Shown: positions 8,464 through 17,493, counted from the stretch's first letter. The stretch: DNA of 57,723 nt from Natrarchaeobius oligotrophus (GCF_003841465.1 NZ_REFZ01000020.1:1-57723), one strand, 5' to 3'. Made by a program: numbers and translations. Notes: generated by a model from the letters alone, not told the origin.

Positions 8464-8739
8464 CGTCGACCCTCGTCCGTATCCCCGTCGGTCACCGTCT
8501 CCTCCGTTCGACGGTGACGTCCCGTTCGACGGCCGCCACCGCTGCGACTCGAGAGTTCGCGCGAAACCATGTTACCCGACCGTACGGTCGATCTCGAGGA
8601 AATTCTTTGGAAGACGGAAGACGGAGGAACGACGACGGTGAGCGGTCGTTGGCACCCCGTGGCGAACACTGGTGCAGTCCGGCGAGTAGCAATCATCAGA
8701 TAGAGGCGTTTTTAGGGTCGGCTCGCCTGATAATCGGAT

Positions 8740-9921
8740 GTGACAGACGTACTGTTGATCGTGGGACTTCTCGTCGCGGTCTTCGTCGGCTACAACATCG
8801 GCGGCGCGACGACCGGGCCGGCGTTCGGACCGGCCGTCGGAGCCAACGTGATCACCAAGCTGATGGCGGCGGCGCTCATGTCGGTGTTTTTCTTCCTCGG
8901 CGCGATCACCATCGGACCGCAAGTCGTCGACACCCTCGGCAGAGAGCTCGTCACCGACACCGCGATCTTCACGACGCGCGCGAACGTCGCCGTCCTCTTT
9001 TTCATCGGCGGCGCGCTGTTCCTCGGCAACTACGCTGGCGTCCCCGCGTCGACGTCGATGACCGCGGTCGGCGCGATCGCCGCGCTCGGACTCGCAACCG
9101 GCGAACTCGACTTCGCGGTGCTCGGCGAGATCGTCGTCTGGTGGATCGTCGCACCGATCGTCGGCTTCTGGGTCGCCGGCGTCATCGGTCGGTACTTCTA
9201 TCCGCGGATCAACGAGTGGATCGCCATCGAAGGCAGTCGGGACGGACGGCAGATGGTCACCGTCGATCGATCGTCGGGCGTGCCGCGGCTCCGATTCGGC
9301 GATGACGCCGACAGACGCGAGATTACGGGTGCACTCGTCGTCGTCGGCATCGGCTGTCTGATGGGCTTTTCGTCGGGAACGAGCAACATCGCCAACGCCA
9401 TCGCTCCGATCTACGGCACCGGCGAGATCGACATGATCCCCTTGATTCTGCTCGGCTCGGTCGCAGTCGCCGTCGGCTGTTTCACGATCGCCCGCCGGAC
9501 GCTCGACACGCTCGGCAACGACATCACGAACCTTCCGCTGACGGCGGCGATCGTCGTCGCCGTCATCAGTTCGACGATCGTCATCGGCCTTTCGTACGTC
9601 GGCATCCCCGCGAGCTTCGTCGTCATCGCGACGATGAGCATCATCGGCCTCGGCTGGGGACGGGCGACGCGAACGACGCGCATCTCCGACGCCGCCCGCG
9701 GCGAGGAGACGCACGTCTCCGTCGGCGCGCTCACCGCCGAGGAGGAGGGCGAAACGCCGCCGGAAATCGGCGAGGAAGATCCCGCTGACATCCCGAAAGC
9801 CTCCGACCTGTTCGACCCCTCGACGACCGCCCGCGTCATCCTGATGCAGAACGTGGTCCCGATCGTCTCGACCGTCGGGGCGTTCCTCACGTTCCGGTAC
9901 GTCCCGGTCTTCGGCTTCTGA
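8740..9921 (+). CDS. PiT-family inorganic phosphate permease
   Basis: 393 residues with about ten hydrophobic helices in two homologous halves. The duplicated PiT signature appears as GYNIGGATTGPAFGPAVGA near residue 20 and as GFSSGTSNIANAIAPIYGTG near residue 210. AGVPASTSMTAVGAI and TAAIVVAVISST are conserved transport helices. The central cytoplasmic loop (about 300-355) is acidic and hydrophilic. It likely cotransports phosphate with Na+ or H+. The start is GTG 8740 (VTDVLLIVGLL), as no ATG precedes helix 1. Its TGA is the first codon of a short repeat (9919-9956). Confidence 0.92.
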   Translation: MTDVLLIVGLLVAVFVGYNIGGATTGPAFGPAVGANVITKLMAAALMSVFFFLGAITIGPQVVDTLGRELVTDTAIFTTRANVAVLFFIGGALFLGNYAGVPASTSMTAVGAIAALGLATGELDFAVLGEIVVWWIVAPIVGFWVAGVIGRYFYPRINEWIAIEGSRDGRQMVTVDRSSGVPRLRFGDDADRREITGALVVVGIGCLMGFSSGTSNIANAIAPIYGTGEIDMIPLILLGSVAVAVGCFTIARRTLDTLGNDITNLPLTAAIVVAVISSTIVIGLSYVGIPASFVVIATMSIIGLGWGRATRTTRISDAARGEETHVSVGALTAEEEGETPPEIGEEDPADIPKASDLFDPSTTARVILMQNVVPIVSTVGAFLTFRYVPVFGF

Positions 9922-9956
9922 TAGGGAGTATCGTAGAAGTCCATAGATTTCCAGTG
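9919..9956 (+). repeat. Repeat family C (TGATAGGGA), copy 1
   Basis: TGATAGGGAGTATCGTAGAA...TTTCCAGTG begins on the stop codon of the phosphate permease. A related copy begins on the stop codon of the MoxR gene at 35803. Shared blocks are TGATAGGGA, CGTA and TTTCCAGTG at equal spacing. Confidence 0.5.
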
Positions 9957-10326
9957 ATGAACCGAGACACGGTGTCGAAGAACCGACTTCGAAACCGCCG
10001 GTTGGCTACGATAACCCCTATGAGACGAACTGCTGTCGACCGTCTACCGTGGGCCGCAAACGGACGTCGGTCCCACGGGCAACGACCGGCAGCAGTCGCT
10101 CGACGGGAAGCGATTTCGAAACGATCCCCGCGCCGTCTCGGTCCACTGGGTGGTCGACCACCGACCTCGAGCGACCGATTCGTTTCGATTGTTCGCTTCT
10201 CGTTACGTGCTCTCATTTGTCTAGGTACGTCTCCGCCAGTCTCGTGGTGACTTTCCAATTATTCCTTAAAAACGATTGAGGACTGAACAGCAAGCTATAC
10301 CAGTGCGGGACGTGAATCGTCGGGTG
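9922..10326. other. Intergenic region with repeats and the ferredoxin promoter
   Basis: This 405-bp stretch holds most of repeat C copy 1, hairpin repeat A copy 2 (10022-10079), and an AT-rich tract CCTTAAAAACG at about 10263-10273, which is the likely TATA box of the ferredoxin gene with a short leader. No gene seen. Confidence 0.55.
10022..10079 (+). repeat. Hairpin repeat family A, copy 2
   Basis: GAGACGAACTGCTGTCGACC followed by the stem CCGTGGGCCG...CGGTCCCACGG. The stem bases differ from the other copies but still pair across the loop, so the change looks compensatory. Confidence 0.6.
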
Positions 10327-10716
10327 ATGCCCACGGTAGAATACCTCAACTACGAAGTAGTGGACGACAACGGCTGGGACATTTACGACGACGAGGTCTT
10401 CGAGCAGGCCGCAGAGGAGGGCCTGGACGACGAAGATTACGGCACGCTCGAGGTCAACGAGGGCGAGTACATTCTCGAGGCTGCGGAGGCACAGGGCTAC
10501 GACTGGCCCTTCTCGTGTCGCGCAGGAGCGTGTGCAAACTGTGCAGCGATCGTCGTCGACGGCGAAATCGAGATGGACATGCAACAGATCCTCTCGGACG
10601 AGGAAGTCGAGGAGAAGAACGTCCGACTGACCTGCATCGGTTCGGCCGAGACCGACGAGGTCAGGATCGTGTACAACGCAAAGCACCTCGACTACCTGCA
10701 GAACCGCGTCATCTGA
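10327..10716 (+). CDS. fer: Halophilic [2Fe-2S] ferredoxin
   Basis: 129 residues, the size of classical haloarchaeal ferredoxin. It is a plant-type ferredoxin with a haloarchaeal acidic insertion near the N-terminus ([18 protein letters not shown]). The cluster ligands are CRAGACANC (C-x4-C-x2-C) and the later Cys in [10 protein letters not shown] 10327 ([12 protein letters not shown]) matches the known N-terminus; a longer in-frame start at 10276 lies before the likely mRNA start. It is a soluble electron carrier, for example for 2-oxoacid:ferredoxin oxidoreductases. Monocistronic by spacing. Confidence 0.95.
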   Translation: MPTVEYLNYEVVDDNGWDIYDDEVFEQAAEEGLDDEDYGTLEVNEGEYILEAAEAQGYDWPFSCRAGACANCAAIVVDGEIEMDMQQILSDEEVEEKNVRLTCIGSAETDEVRIVYNAKHLDYLQNRVI

Positions 10717-10753
10717 GGCGCACGCGAACCGCATTCGAGCATCCTCATTGTTT

Positions 10754-10812
10754 GAGACGGACTGCTGTCCGTCAGTTCCGGTGCGACCGCGAACGGGCGA
10801 CGGTTGCACCGG
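10754..10812 (+). repeat. Hairpin repeat family A, copy 3
   Basis: GAGACGGACTGCTGTCCGTC followed by the stem CCGGTGCGACCGC, a short loop, and GACGGTTGCACCGG. This is the best-formed copy and sets the consensus. Confidence 0.65.
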
Positions 10813-11029
10813 TAGCGCAAATCGTCCGAGCGCCGATACCGGTAGTTCCGGCTCTTCGTCCACGCCCGGCTACCGGACGTCGTCCGCGTCTCGCTGCGAC
10901 CTCGCGGCTCGAATCCGCTCGCGAGAGACCGCGCTGGGTCGGTATCCTGACCCGGACGACGATCGACGCAACGATCCGGGCGTTCCCGCCTTTCAGTTCG
11001 GTCACCGCGTAGTGCCACCACGAGAGGGG

Positions 11030-11115
11030 TCGTTGAAACGAGCTGCTCACCGCTCGTACTCGAGCGGTCGCGCTGGCCGCCAATTCGCGAGCGGGAGTGC
11101 GACGACGTTCAACGA
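11030..11115 (+). repeat. Inverted-repeat-bounded element B, long copy
   Basis: TCGTTGAAACGAGCTGCTC at the left and GGGAGTGCGACGACGTTCAACGA at the right give the terminal inverted repeat TCGTTGAA/TTCAACGA. Compared with the copy at 7901 it has about 27 extra bases flanked by GAGCG direct repeats. Confidence 0.6.
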
Positions 11116-11192
11116 TCCTCTCACACGCCGACGCCCGTCCGCAGGAGGACGGCTCCGAAAGTATAACACGGTCACGCTCGAGAGAGCCGTAC

Positions 11193-12230
11193 GTGACACT
11201 CCCCGGCGCGTCCGCGACGGTGCCCGATCTCCTGCGGCTCGTCGCCGTCCCGGTCTTCGCTTGGATCGCGATTCGTGACATCAAGACCAGGCGCGTCTCG
11301 AGCGGCGTCTGGATTCCGCTCGCGCTGCTTGGGGCCGCGTTGCTCGTCTGGGACGCGTGGGTCGCCCGGTCCGCCGGTCCGCTCGCCTGGCAGGAGTTTC
11401 TGCTTCCGACGGCGATCAGCCTGGGGTTCGTCGTCCCGATCGCGTATCTCTTCTGGTGGTTCGGCGGCTTCGGCGGGGCCGACGCGAAGGCGTTGATGGT
11501 GCTGGCGCTGTTTTTCCCCGCGTTCCCGCAGTACGTCGTCGGTTCGTGGACGGTTCCCCTGACGACGACGCCGATCGGCTCGTTCTCGTTTACCATCCTG
11601 ACGAACGCCGTCCTCGTCGGCGTCGCGATCCCCGTCGTCCTCGCGGTGCGAAACGCCGCGGCGGGCCGGGTCGCCCCCGTCATGTTCGTCGGCTGGCCCG
11701 TCCCCTGGGATCGGATTCCCGAGACCCACGGGAGCCTGCTCCAGACGACGTCCGGGTTGAGCCGTCGGGGGCTCGACCTCGACGCGCTCCGGATGTACCT
11801 CCGCTGGCGGGGACTGTCGCTGTCGGACGTCCGCGACGATCCCGACCGGTACCGCGATCCGTCGACGCTACCCGACGAGCCGAATCCGCCGACGGACGGA
11901 GCCGTCCACGCCGCACGCAGCGACGGCGGTGAGTCGGTATCCGCGGAATCCGACGGCGAGTCGATCGTCGACGGTTCGGAATCCGTCGACGAACCGACCG
12001 CGTCCGAAGAATCGAAGACGGACGATCCGTGGGGTGCCGAGGCCTTCCTCTCGGACGTCGAGGGAACGGCCTACGGAACGACGGCCGAAGAACTCCGCGA
12101 CGGACTCGAGGTGCTCTCGAGCGAGGAGACCGTCTGGATCTCGCCGGGGACGCCGTTTCTCGTCCCGGTATTCGTCGGCCTCGTGATCGCGCTCGTCTAC
12201 GGCGACCTGTTGCTGGGAACGCTGCTATGA
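11193..12230 (+). CDS. Prepilin/prearchaellin peptidase (A24 family)
   Basis: About 345 residues. It is an intramembrane aspartyl protease that cleaves class III signal peptides of pilins or archaellins. The first catalytic Asp lies in WIAIRDIKTRRVSS near residue 28, and the second in the GxGD-like segment FGGADAKALM near residue 95. Six or so hydrophobic helices fill the first 170 residues. The remainder is an acidic cytoplasmic region (SAESDGESIVDG) with a final helix at the C-terminus. The GTG at 11193 (VTLPGASATVPDLLRLV) is chosen because the upstream frame is not coding-like. FlaK/PibD-type function is inferred from the motifs. Confidence 0.9.
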   Translation: MTLPGASATVPDLLRLVAVPVFAWIAIRDIKTRRVSSGVWIPLALLGAALLVWDAWVARSAGPLAWQEFLLPTAISLGFVVPIAYLFWWFGGFGGADAKALMVLALFFPAFPQYVVGSWTVPLTTTPIGSFSFTILTNAVLVGVAIPVVLAVRNAAAGRVAPVMFVGWPVPWDRIPETHGSLLQTTSGLSRRGLDLDALRMYLRWRGLSLSDVRDDPDRYRDPSTLPDEPNPPTDGAVHAARSDGGESVSAESDGESIVDGSESVDEPTASEESKTDDPWGAEAFLSDVEGTAYGTTAEELRDGLEVLSSEETVWISPGTPFLVPVFVGLVIALVYGDLLLGTLL

Positions 12231-12644
12231 CATCCTCCGCGCCCTGCAGGGCGCGGTTTTCACTCCGATGTGGGGGTCTCAGCTGGTCTGCGACCCCCCA
12301 GAGGAAACATTTCCGCCACAGTGAGCGGTACTCTGGTCCGTGCGCCGTTCGTTGGGACTTGCCCTCACGGGAGAGCGTGGTGACTCAGACCAAGCGTGAT
12401 CGTCCCACTGGAACCGTGCTCGGAAACGCGCAGCGTTTTCGGCGTCCCGGAAATCTCCGATTTTCGAACGACTTCACGGAGGGGCGGGGACTCTCTCGCT
12501 TAAAAAAGGTAGCGACCGCCGATCCGGGACTTTCGTCCGATGCGTCCGGATTCAACCGACGATCGTCCGGCGTGGGCCACGCGATTGCGCGTCGCGCGTC
12601 GAATCCGTCGAAATCGTTTTATTCTCTGTGGTTGACACTCCGGT
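12231..12644. other. Intergenic region with a strong hairpin at 12237-12256
   Basis: Seven bases after the prepilin peptidase stop is the perfect palindrome CCGCGCCCTGCAGGGCGCGG followed by TTTT, which would serve as a terminator. The downstream ~180 bp (GAGGAAACATTTCCGCC and on) does not look like a gene. A GCCCT..AGGGC hairpin at an end resembles the right ends of IS200/IS605-type elements, so a decayed insertion remnant is possible. GTTTTATT near 12616 is a good TATA box for the next gene. Confidence 0.45.
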
Positions 12645-12998
12645 ATGATGCCCGTCACGCGTCTCCGGAGTCGGTTCGCCGGTCGTCGCACCCGCCGCGC
12701 GTTCGCCCTGCTCGTCGCAGCGCCGCTCGGGCTGGTCGCGCTCGAGTCGCTGGCTGGCGACGCCCTCCCCGAGGCGGCGACCGCGGCGCTCGAACTCCCG
12801 TATCTGCTGTTCGTGTACCTGCCGGGGGCGGTCGTCGGCGCGCTCGTCCTCGAGCCACTCGGCGTGCCCGACGCGCTCGCCGGGGTGCCGTTGGCGGCGG
12901 AGCTAACGCTCGGTACCGTCCTCGTCGCATTTTACTACCTCCTCGCGGTCGCGCTGGTGACGCTGGTTTCGGTTGCGAGGCGAATCGCCGGCGACTAA
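12645..12998 (+). CDS. Small membrane protein of unknown function
   Basis: 117 residues. Basic N-terminus (TRLRSRFAGRRTRR) precedes helix 1 (FALLVAAPLGLVALESLA); further hydrophobic segments are at about 50-70 (LPYLLFVYLPGAVVGALVL) and 90-112 (GTVLVAFYYLLAVALVTLVSV). The ATG at 12645 lies about 27 nt after a TATA-like GTTTTATT, so a leaderless transcript is likely; the ATG at 12648 is the alternative. No conserved functional residues recognised. Confidence 0.65.
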   Translation: MMPVTRLRSRFAGRRTRRAFALLVAAPLGLVALESLAGDALPEAATAALELPYLLFVYLPGAVVGALVLEPLGVPDALAGVPLAAELTLGTVLVAFYYLLAVALVTLVSVARRIAGD

Positions 12999-13116
12999 CC
13001 CGCGTCCCGAGTTCCGACCCGCACCCCGGAACGCGGCGACCGCTCGAGTCGGCTCTCTCGTCTCCGCCCGACTCACACAGGAACCTGCAGTCGACGCGAT
13101 CCCGTCCGCCGCCGGC

Positions 13117-13344
13117 TCACTCCCGGATCCGCTCGTACAGCGGGACGAGCGCCGTCCAGAACAGGACGAAGCCGGCGCCGACCGCGACGATCGCGAGCCA
13201 CGGCGTTGCGTCCCCCCGCGGCGGGCCGCTCGAGAGGAGAACGAACGTTCCGACGAACAACAGCGCACAGATCAGCACGCTCCCGAGTTCGAGCGTCGTC
13301 GCGACGGGATGTGCGCGGAATCTGGCGGCGAGACCAGTGTCCAT
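13117..13344 (-). CDS. Small two-helix membrane protein
   Basis: 75 residues from ATG 13344 (MDTGLAARFRAHP). Two transmembrane helices at about 20-40 (LELGSVLICALLFVGTFVLL) and 50-70 (PWLAIVAVGAGFVLFWTALV) end in PLYERIRE. A longer start at 13368 is possible but adds a basic, unconserved-looking stretch. It lies between two unrelated genes; function unknown. Confidence 0.65.
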   Translation of the reverse strand: MDTGLAARFRAHPVATTLELGSVLICALLFVGTFVLLSSGPPRGDATPWLAIVAVGAGFVLFWTALVPLYERIRE

Positions 13345-13452
13345 ACGCGACGCTCGCGGTCGATCCACAAAACGCTCACGGCGACTCGATCGCGGCGATC
13401 GGTCCTCCGTAGCGATCGGAGCGGTTCGTCCGATCGGATGCGGCCCGATCGA

Positions 13453-13872
13453 TCAGGCGCGCGACGAGATGTCCGCTTCGATCTCGTCGAGTTCGTCGTC
13501 GTCCAGACTCGGCGGCTCGCCCGCAACGCCGTGGATCGGGCCCCCGCCGTCTCCCTCGAAGCGCGGGATAATGTGACAGTGGACGTGGGGAACCTCCTGA
13601 CCGGCCTCGGAGCCGTTGTTGAACGCGACCGTGCTCGCGTCCGCGTCGACCGCGTCCTCGACGGCGGGAATTAAGCGATGGATCGTCGCGTAGAGGTCCG
13701 ACGCGACGTCTTCGGGAACGTCGTTCAGTCGCTCGTACTCGTCTTTCGGGATGACGAGCGTGTGCCCCGGCGCGAGCGGATTGGCGTCCAGAAAGGCGAT
13801 CGTCGTCTCGTCTTCGTACACGACTCGTGCCGGAATCTCTCCGTCGACGATCTGACTGAAGATCGTACTCAT
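13453..13872 (-). CDS. HIT-family (histidine triad) nucleotide hydrolase
   Basis: 139 residues. The active site HVHCHIIPR is near residue 96, giving the H-phi-H-phi-H triad that forms a nucleotidyl-histidine intermediate. The N-terminal half has IFSQIVDGEIPARVVYEDE, AFLDANPLAPGHTLVIPK and the SEAGQEVPHVH approach typical of HINT-branch proteins. It likely hydrolyses adenosine phosphoramidate or related nucleotide adducts. The C-terminal ~25 residues are an acidic haloarchaeal extension. The start is ATG 13872 (MSTIFSQIVDG). Confidence 0.93.
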   Translation of the reverse strand: MSTIFSQIVDGEIPARVVYEDETTIAFLDANPLAPGHTLVIPKDEYERLNDVPEDVASDLYATIHRLIPAVEDAVDADASTVAFNNGSEAGQEVPHVHCHIIPRFEGDGGGPIHGVAGEPPSLDDDELDEIEADISSRA

Positions 13873-14228
13873 ACGTCCGTATGCTGTGTCGTCACGCCGT
13901 ATGAAGGTTACCCGCGCTCGAACGCGAACGCGGGGACGACGGCGGGGAACAGCCCGAGTCGAGCGCCTCGAACGGCGATTTACTCGGGATAATTCGGATA
14001 AACTGTCGAGAATTATCGTGTATCGTCGTTGTCTTCAATACGAACAGGCACCTCCCGTCGAACGCCCACGCGGGCACGAACTCGCGCTGGCTGGAACCCC
14101 TCGCAGTCGACCATCCGCGCGTTCGACGTCGACCGGGGATTTCGGGATGCGGCGTGTGGCGGGGGTGGCGACGTCCCTTCTCGCGGACGATCGATAACGT
14201 GAACTACTCGGCGACGGGCGTTACTGGT
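13873..14228. other. Divergent intergenic region with an AT-rich dyad at 13988-14017
   Basis: This lies between the HIT gene (minus) and upp (plus). It contains GATAATTC (13988-13995) and its exact reverse complement GAATTATC (14010-14017), 14 bp apart, in otherwise GC-rich DNA. The dyad could be an operator or a degenerate element end. A CGATAACG motif at about 14190 may be the upp TATA box. No gene or RNA seen. Confidence 0.45.
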
Positions 14229-14906
14229 ATGCCGATCGAAAACCGGGAGAACGCGTACCTCATCACGCACGCACTGGCGAAGGACACGCTCTCGCGCCTT
14301 CGAGACGTCGAAACCGAGCAGGTCAGCTTTCGCAAGGGCCTCGTCAAACTCGGTCGGATCTGCGGATACGAGATCATCGACGGCCGGATGGAAACCGAGT
14401 ACGTCGAGATCGAGACGCCACTCGAGCCGACGATGGGCGAGCGCGTCCGCGGGCTCGACGACGTCGTCATCGTCAACGTCCTGCGAGCCGCGACGCCGTT
14501 CGTCGAGGGGCTGTTGAAGGCGTTTCCGCGGGCCCGTCAGGGCGTGATCAGCGCCAGTCGCGACGAGGAGGCGGGCCGCGACGCCGACGGCACGTTCCCG
14601 ATCACCGTCGACTACGTGAAGCTGCCGGAGATCAACGAGGAAGACACCGTGATCGTCGCCGATCCGATGCTCGCGACGGGCAGTACGATGTGCACCGTCC
14701 TCGAGCACCTCACGGAGAGCTCCGCCGAACCGGACAACCTGTTCGTCCTCTCGGCGGTGTCGGCACCGGACGGGCTGCTCCGCGTCGGCGAGTCGTGTCC
14801 GGAGGCCGACCTGCTGACGGTCGCGATCGACGACCGACTCGACGAGAACGGATTCATCGTGCCCGGCCTGGGCGACGCCGGTGATCGGGCGTTCCGCACG
14901 ACCTGA
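14229..14906 (+). CDS. upp: Uracil phosphoribosyltransferase
   Basis: 225 residues, the pyrimidine-salvage enzyme making UMP from uracil and PRPP. Family landmarks: [16 protein letters not shown], the [17 protein letters not shown] segment, [22 protein letters not shown], and the PRPP-binding loop [14 protein letters not shown]. The uracil-contact region near the C-terminus is [14 protein letters not shown]. The start ATG 14229 ([15 protein letters not shown]) is the family start. Complete. Confidence 0.96.
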   Translation: MPIENRENAYLITHALAKDTLSRLRDVETEQVSFRKGLVKLGRICGYEIIDGRMETEYVEIETPLEPTMGERVRGLDDVVIVNVLRAATPFVEGLLKAFPRARQGVISASRDEEAGRDADGTFPITVDYVKLPEINEEDTVIVADPMLATGSTMCTVLEHLTESSAEPDNLFVLSAVSAPDGLLRVGESCPEADLLTVAIDDRLDENGFIVPGLGDAGDRAFRTT

Positions 14907-14978
14907 AGGGCCTCTCGCGAGTGTCGTCGCCGTCGTGGGTTCGTCGATCTCGAGGGTGCTCGAGCGCCGACGAGCCGA

Positions 14979-15179
14979 TCACTCCGAGCCGCAGGTGTCG
15001 ATCCCCAGGAGCGCGTTCACCGGACACCGCCGGATGATTGCGGTAGCGAAGACGTCGCTCCCGGCGACGAACGCGAGCGTCCCGACCGTTCGGTCCCGGT
15101 TTCGATACCCGAACGCGAGCAGCGTTGCTCCGAGAACGAATCGGAGCGGCCGATCGAATCCGCCGACGTTTTTCTCCAT
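14979..15179 (-). CDS. DUF2892-type (YgaP-like) inner-membrane domain protein
   Basis: 66 residues from ATG 15179 (MEKNVGGFDRPLRFVLG). The MEKNVGGxDRxxR start, a central helix pair and the CPVNALLGIDTC end match the small stand-alone DUF2892 family. The two Cys flanking CPVNALLG are conserved in that family. An in-frame start at 15230 would add 17 residues but the family begins at MEKNVGG. Function unknown; in bacteria the domain is fused to rhodanese. Confidence 0.85.
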   Translation of the reverse strand: MEKNVGGFDRPLRFVLGATLLAFGYRNRDRTVGTLAFVAGSDVFATAIIRRCPVNALLGIDTCGSE

Positions 15180-15250
15180 ACGCGACTCGAGCGGCTCGTC
15201 TCCCGTAGCGGTACCCCCTTCGATCGCCACGCCGGCGGCGACCGGCTGCG

Positions 15251-17341
15251 TTACGTCGAGTCGTCCACGGGGGTTTCGAGACTCGAGAGATCGGCGTCGC
15301 GGTCGCGCTCGAGCGCCGGCGGGACGTCGCGGTGGTCGGCGTAGCCGTCGAACCAGCGGACGATGCGCTCGAGGCGGTCGACGACGTGGCCGGGCTCTCC
15401 GGAGCGGGAGAGTTCGTGACCTTCCCGCGGGTATCTGACGAGTCGGGTGTCGACGCCGTGTTTCTGCAATCCGAGGTAGAACAGTTCGGCGGTGTTCGCC
15501 GGCGCTCGGAAATCCCGGTCGGCGTGCATCACGAGCGTGGGCGTGTCAACGTCCGGAACGTGAGCGACGGGCGACAGTTCCCAGAGGAACTCGGGTTCCT
15601 CCCAGGGGGTCGTCCCGAAGTCGCCCTCGACCAGTTTGAACGCGTCGGTCGAACCGTAAAAGCCGGTGAGGTCGTAGACACCGCGCTGGGCGACGGCCGC
15701 CTCGAATCGGTCGGTCTGCGTGACCGTCCAGGCGGTCATGAACCCGCCGAAACTGCCGCCGGTGACGAACACCTGCTCGTCGTCGACGTACTCGCGCTCG
15801 CAGACGGTTTCGACGCCCGCGAGCACGTCAGTCAGCGTGATCTCTCCCCAGTCGCGTTCGATCGCCGTCGCGTGTTCCTCGCCGTAGCCCGTCGAGCCGC
15901 GCGGGTTGCACCAGAAGACGACGTAGCCGCGCGCGGCGAGCGTCTGGAACTCGTGCCACATCGTGCCGGCGGTCGTCCAGTGGGCGTGTGGGCCGCCGTG
16001 AATCTCGACGACGAGGGGATAGCGCTCGTCGGAGGCCGCGTCAGCGTCGAACGCGGGCGGCGTCAGCACCCAGCCCTGGATTCGTCGGTCGCCGTCTCCC
16101 CCGTCGGTCGGTTCGATCCACACCTCCTCCGGCCGGCGAACCGCCCGGTCCGCGAGGTAGTCGTGATTGAGCCGGGTCAGCCGGTGGGTCTCGGCACCGC
16201 CGCGCGTCGTGACGAAGACGTCGCCCGGGTGGTCCCACTCGCTCTGGACGATCGCGACGGCGTCTCTCCCGACCGAAAAGTCCTCGACCGTGACGCCGTC
16301 GCCGTACACTCGCGTCGGCGACTCGCTCGCGTCGGCCGGCACCGACCACAGGACCCGCGAGCCCTCGTCGGGCGTCGTGAAGTAGAGGACGTCGTCGTCG
16401 GGTGCCCACTCGAAGCCACAGCGGTAGCCGACGGTCCGATCGAGCGGCTCCGTCGGCGTCGTCAGGTCCCCGGCCTCTCCGTCGTACACCCGGATCTCCG
16501 TCTGGCGCATCGACGCGCGCTCTTCCGGCGTGTACTCGAAGGCGACCCGACCCTGCGGCGTCGCCTCGAGGTGCTCGAGCCAGCCCGTCGTCTCCGCGAC
16601 GGCGGTCGCCTCGCCGCGTGCGAGGTCGTGCTCGACGACGTCGTACCGCAGCGAGTCGTCGGGGGGATCACCGGCTTTCGACGCGTAGTACACCGTCTCC
16701 TCGCCGCCCCACGACGGCGCGACGTAGTCCGCGTCGCCGTCGGTCAACCGCGTGATCGCGTTCGCCCGGACGTCCGCGTCTCCGTCCGCCTCGAGCGCGG
16801 CCGCGACGTCGAGGACGTAGACGTGGCGGCGGCGTCCGTCGGCGTACTCGGTGGCCGTCCGGTAGATCATCCGGTCGATCACGCGCGGGTCCGGCTCCTC
16901 GCGTTCGTACTCGTCGTCGACGAGGCGGTCGCGGTCGCTCGCACGGTCGTCCGCCGTGACTCGCTGGGTGAACAGCAGTCGAGTGCCGTCCGGACTCCAC
17001 TCGAGGTCGTCGATCCCGCCGACGACCGAGGTGAGTCGGCCGGCCTCCCCGCCGTCGGTCGGCAACAGCCAGAGCTGCCGTCGATCGCCGTCGTTCCGGC
17101 TGCTGACGAACGCCAGGCGATCGCCGTCGGGGGACCAGCGGGGCTGTTCGTCCGCGCCGTCGGTGGCGGTGAACCGGGTCGCCTCGTCGCCGCCGATCGG
17201 CACCGCGTAGATCGTCGCGGCGGTCGACTCCGCGTCCTCGGCCTGCCGACGGACGAACGCGACCCGTTCGCCGTCGGGCGAAAGCCGTGGCTCTCGAGGA
17301 AAGGCGAGGTCGACGTAGTCGGCCGCTTCGATTCCGTTCAT
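15251..17341 (-). CDS. S9-family serine peptidase (acylaminoacyl peptidase / prolyl oligopeptidase-like)
   Basis: About 697 residues from ATG 17341 (MNGIEAADYVDLAFPREPRLSPDG); an upstream start at 17404 is less likely because PRLSPDG repeats begin right after the shorter start. Residues ~15-400 form a WD40/TolB-like propeller with repeated SPDG blades (WSPDGDRLAF, WSPDGTRLLF). The C-terminal alpha/beta hydrolase has the nucleophile in GGSFGGFMTAW, the Asp in HADRDFRAP and the His in REGHELSRSG. It should cleave short peptides in the cytoplasm; no signal peptide is seen. Divergent from the FAD/Rieske gene. Confidence 0.93.
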   Translation of the reverse strand: MNGIEAADYVDLAFPREPRLSPDGERVAFVRRQAEDAESTAATIYAVPIGGDEATRFTATDGADEQPRWSPDGDRLAFVSSRNDGDRRQLWLLPTDGGEAGRLTSVVGGIDDLEWSPDGTRLLFTQRVTADDRASDRDRLVDDEYEREEPDPRVIDRMIYRTATEYADGRRRHVYVLDVAAALEADGDADVRANAITRLTDGDADYVAPSWGGEETVYYASKAGDPPDDSLRYDVVEHDLARGEATAVAETTGWLEHLEATPQGRVAFEYTPEERASMRQTEIRVYDGEAGDLTTPTEPLDRTVGYRCGFEWAPDDDVLYFTTPDEGSRVLWSVPADASESPTRVYGDGVTVEDFSVGRDAVAIVQSEWDHPGDVFVTTRGGAETHRLTRLNHDYLADRAVRRPEEVWIEPTDGGDGDRRIQGWVLTPPAFDADAASDERYPLVVEIHGGPHAHWTTAGTMWHEFQTLAARGYVVFWCNPRGSTGYGEEHATAIERDWGEITLTDVLAGVETVCEREYVDDEQVFVTGGSFGGFMTAWTVTQTDRFEAAVAQRGVYDLTGFYGSTDAFKLVEGDFGTTPWEEPEFLWELSPVAHVPDVDTPTLVMHADRDFRAPANTAELFYLGLQKHGVDTRLVRYPREGHELSRSGEPGHVVDRLERIVRWFDGYADHRDVPPALERDRDADLSSLETPVDDST

Positions 17342-17414
17342 ACGCTTCGACACCAGAGGGTCTCCGAAAGCGGCTTCGGTTTCTTCGGGTGCCAAAACGC
17401 GCAAACGGCCCCTT

Positions 17415-17493
17415 CCCCGCTCGCCGTACGCGGTTCTCGCTCACTTCCGGGCTCGCGGGTCGTCCCTCCCCGCTCGCCATACGCGGTTCTCGC
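17415..17493 (+). repeat. Short direct repeat between divergent genes
   Basis: Two 26-bp units beginning CCCCGCTCGCC.TACGCGG lie at 17415-17440 and 17468-17493, with one mismatch and a 53-bp period. They occupy the 242-bp gap between the S9 peptidase and FAD/Rieske genes, so they could be paired regulator sites or a duplication. Confidence 0.5.

Larger units (their letters stand above)
10717..11192. other. Intergenic region with two repeats, no gene seen
   Basis: This 476-bp region between the ferredoxin and the prepilin peptidase carries hairpin repeat A copy 3 (10754-10812) and the longer copy of element B (11030-11115). Open frames across it are Arg-rich and lack coding character. GTATAACA near 11161 is a plausible TATA box for the GTG at 11193. 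Confidence 0.5.

Noticed and set aside
12237-12420. IS200/IS605 remnant with TnpB end
   Set aside because: The hairpin fits such an end, but no TnpB-like protein fragment could be recognised in six frames, so it is reported only as a possibility.
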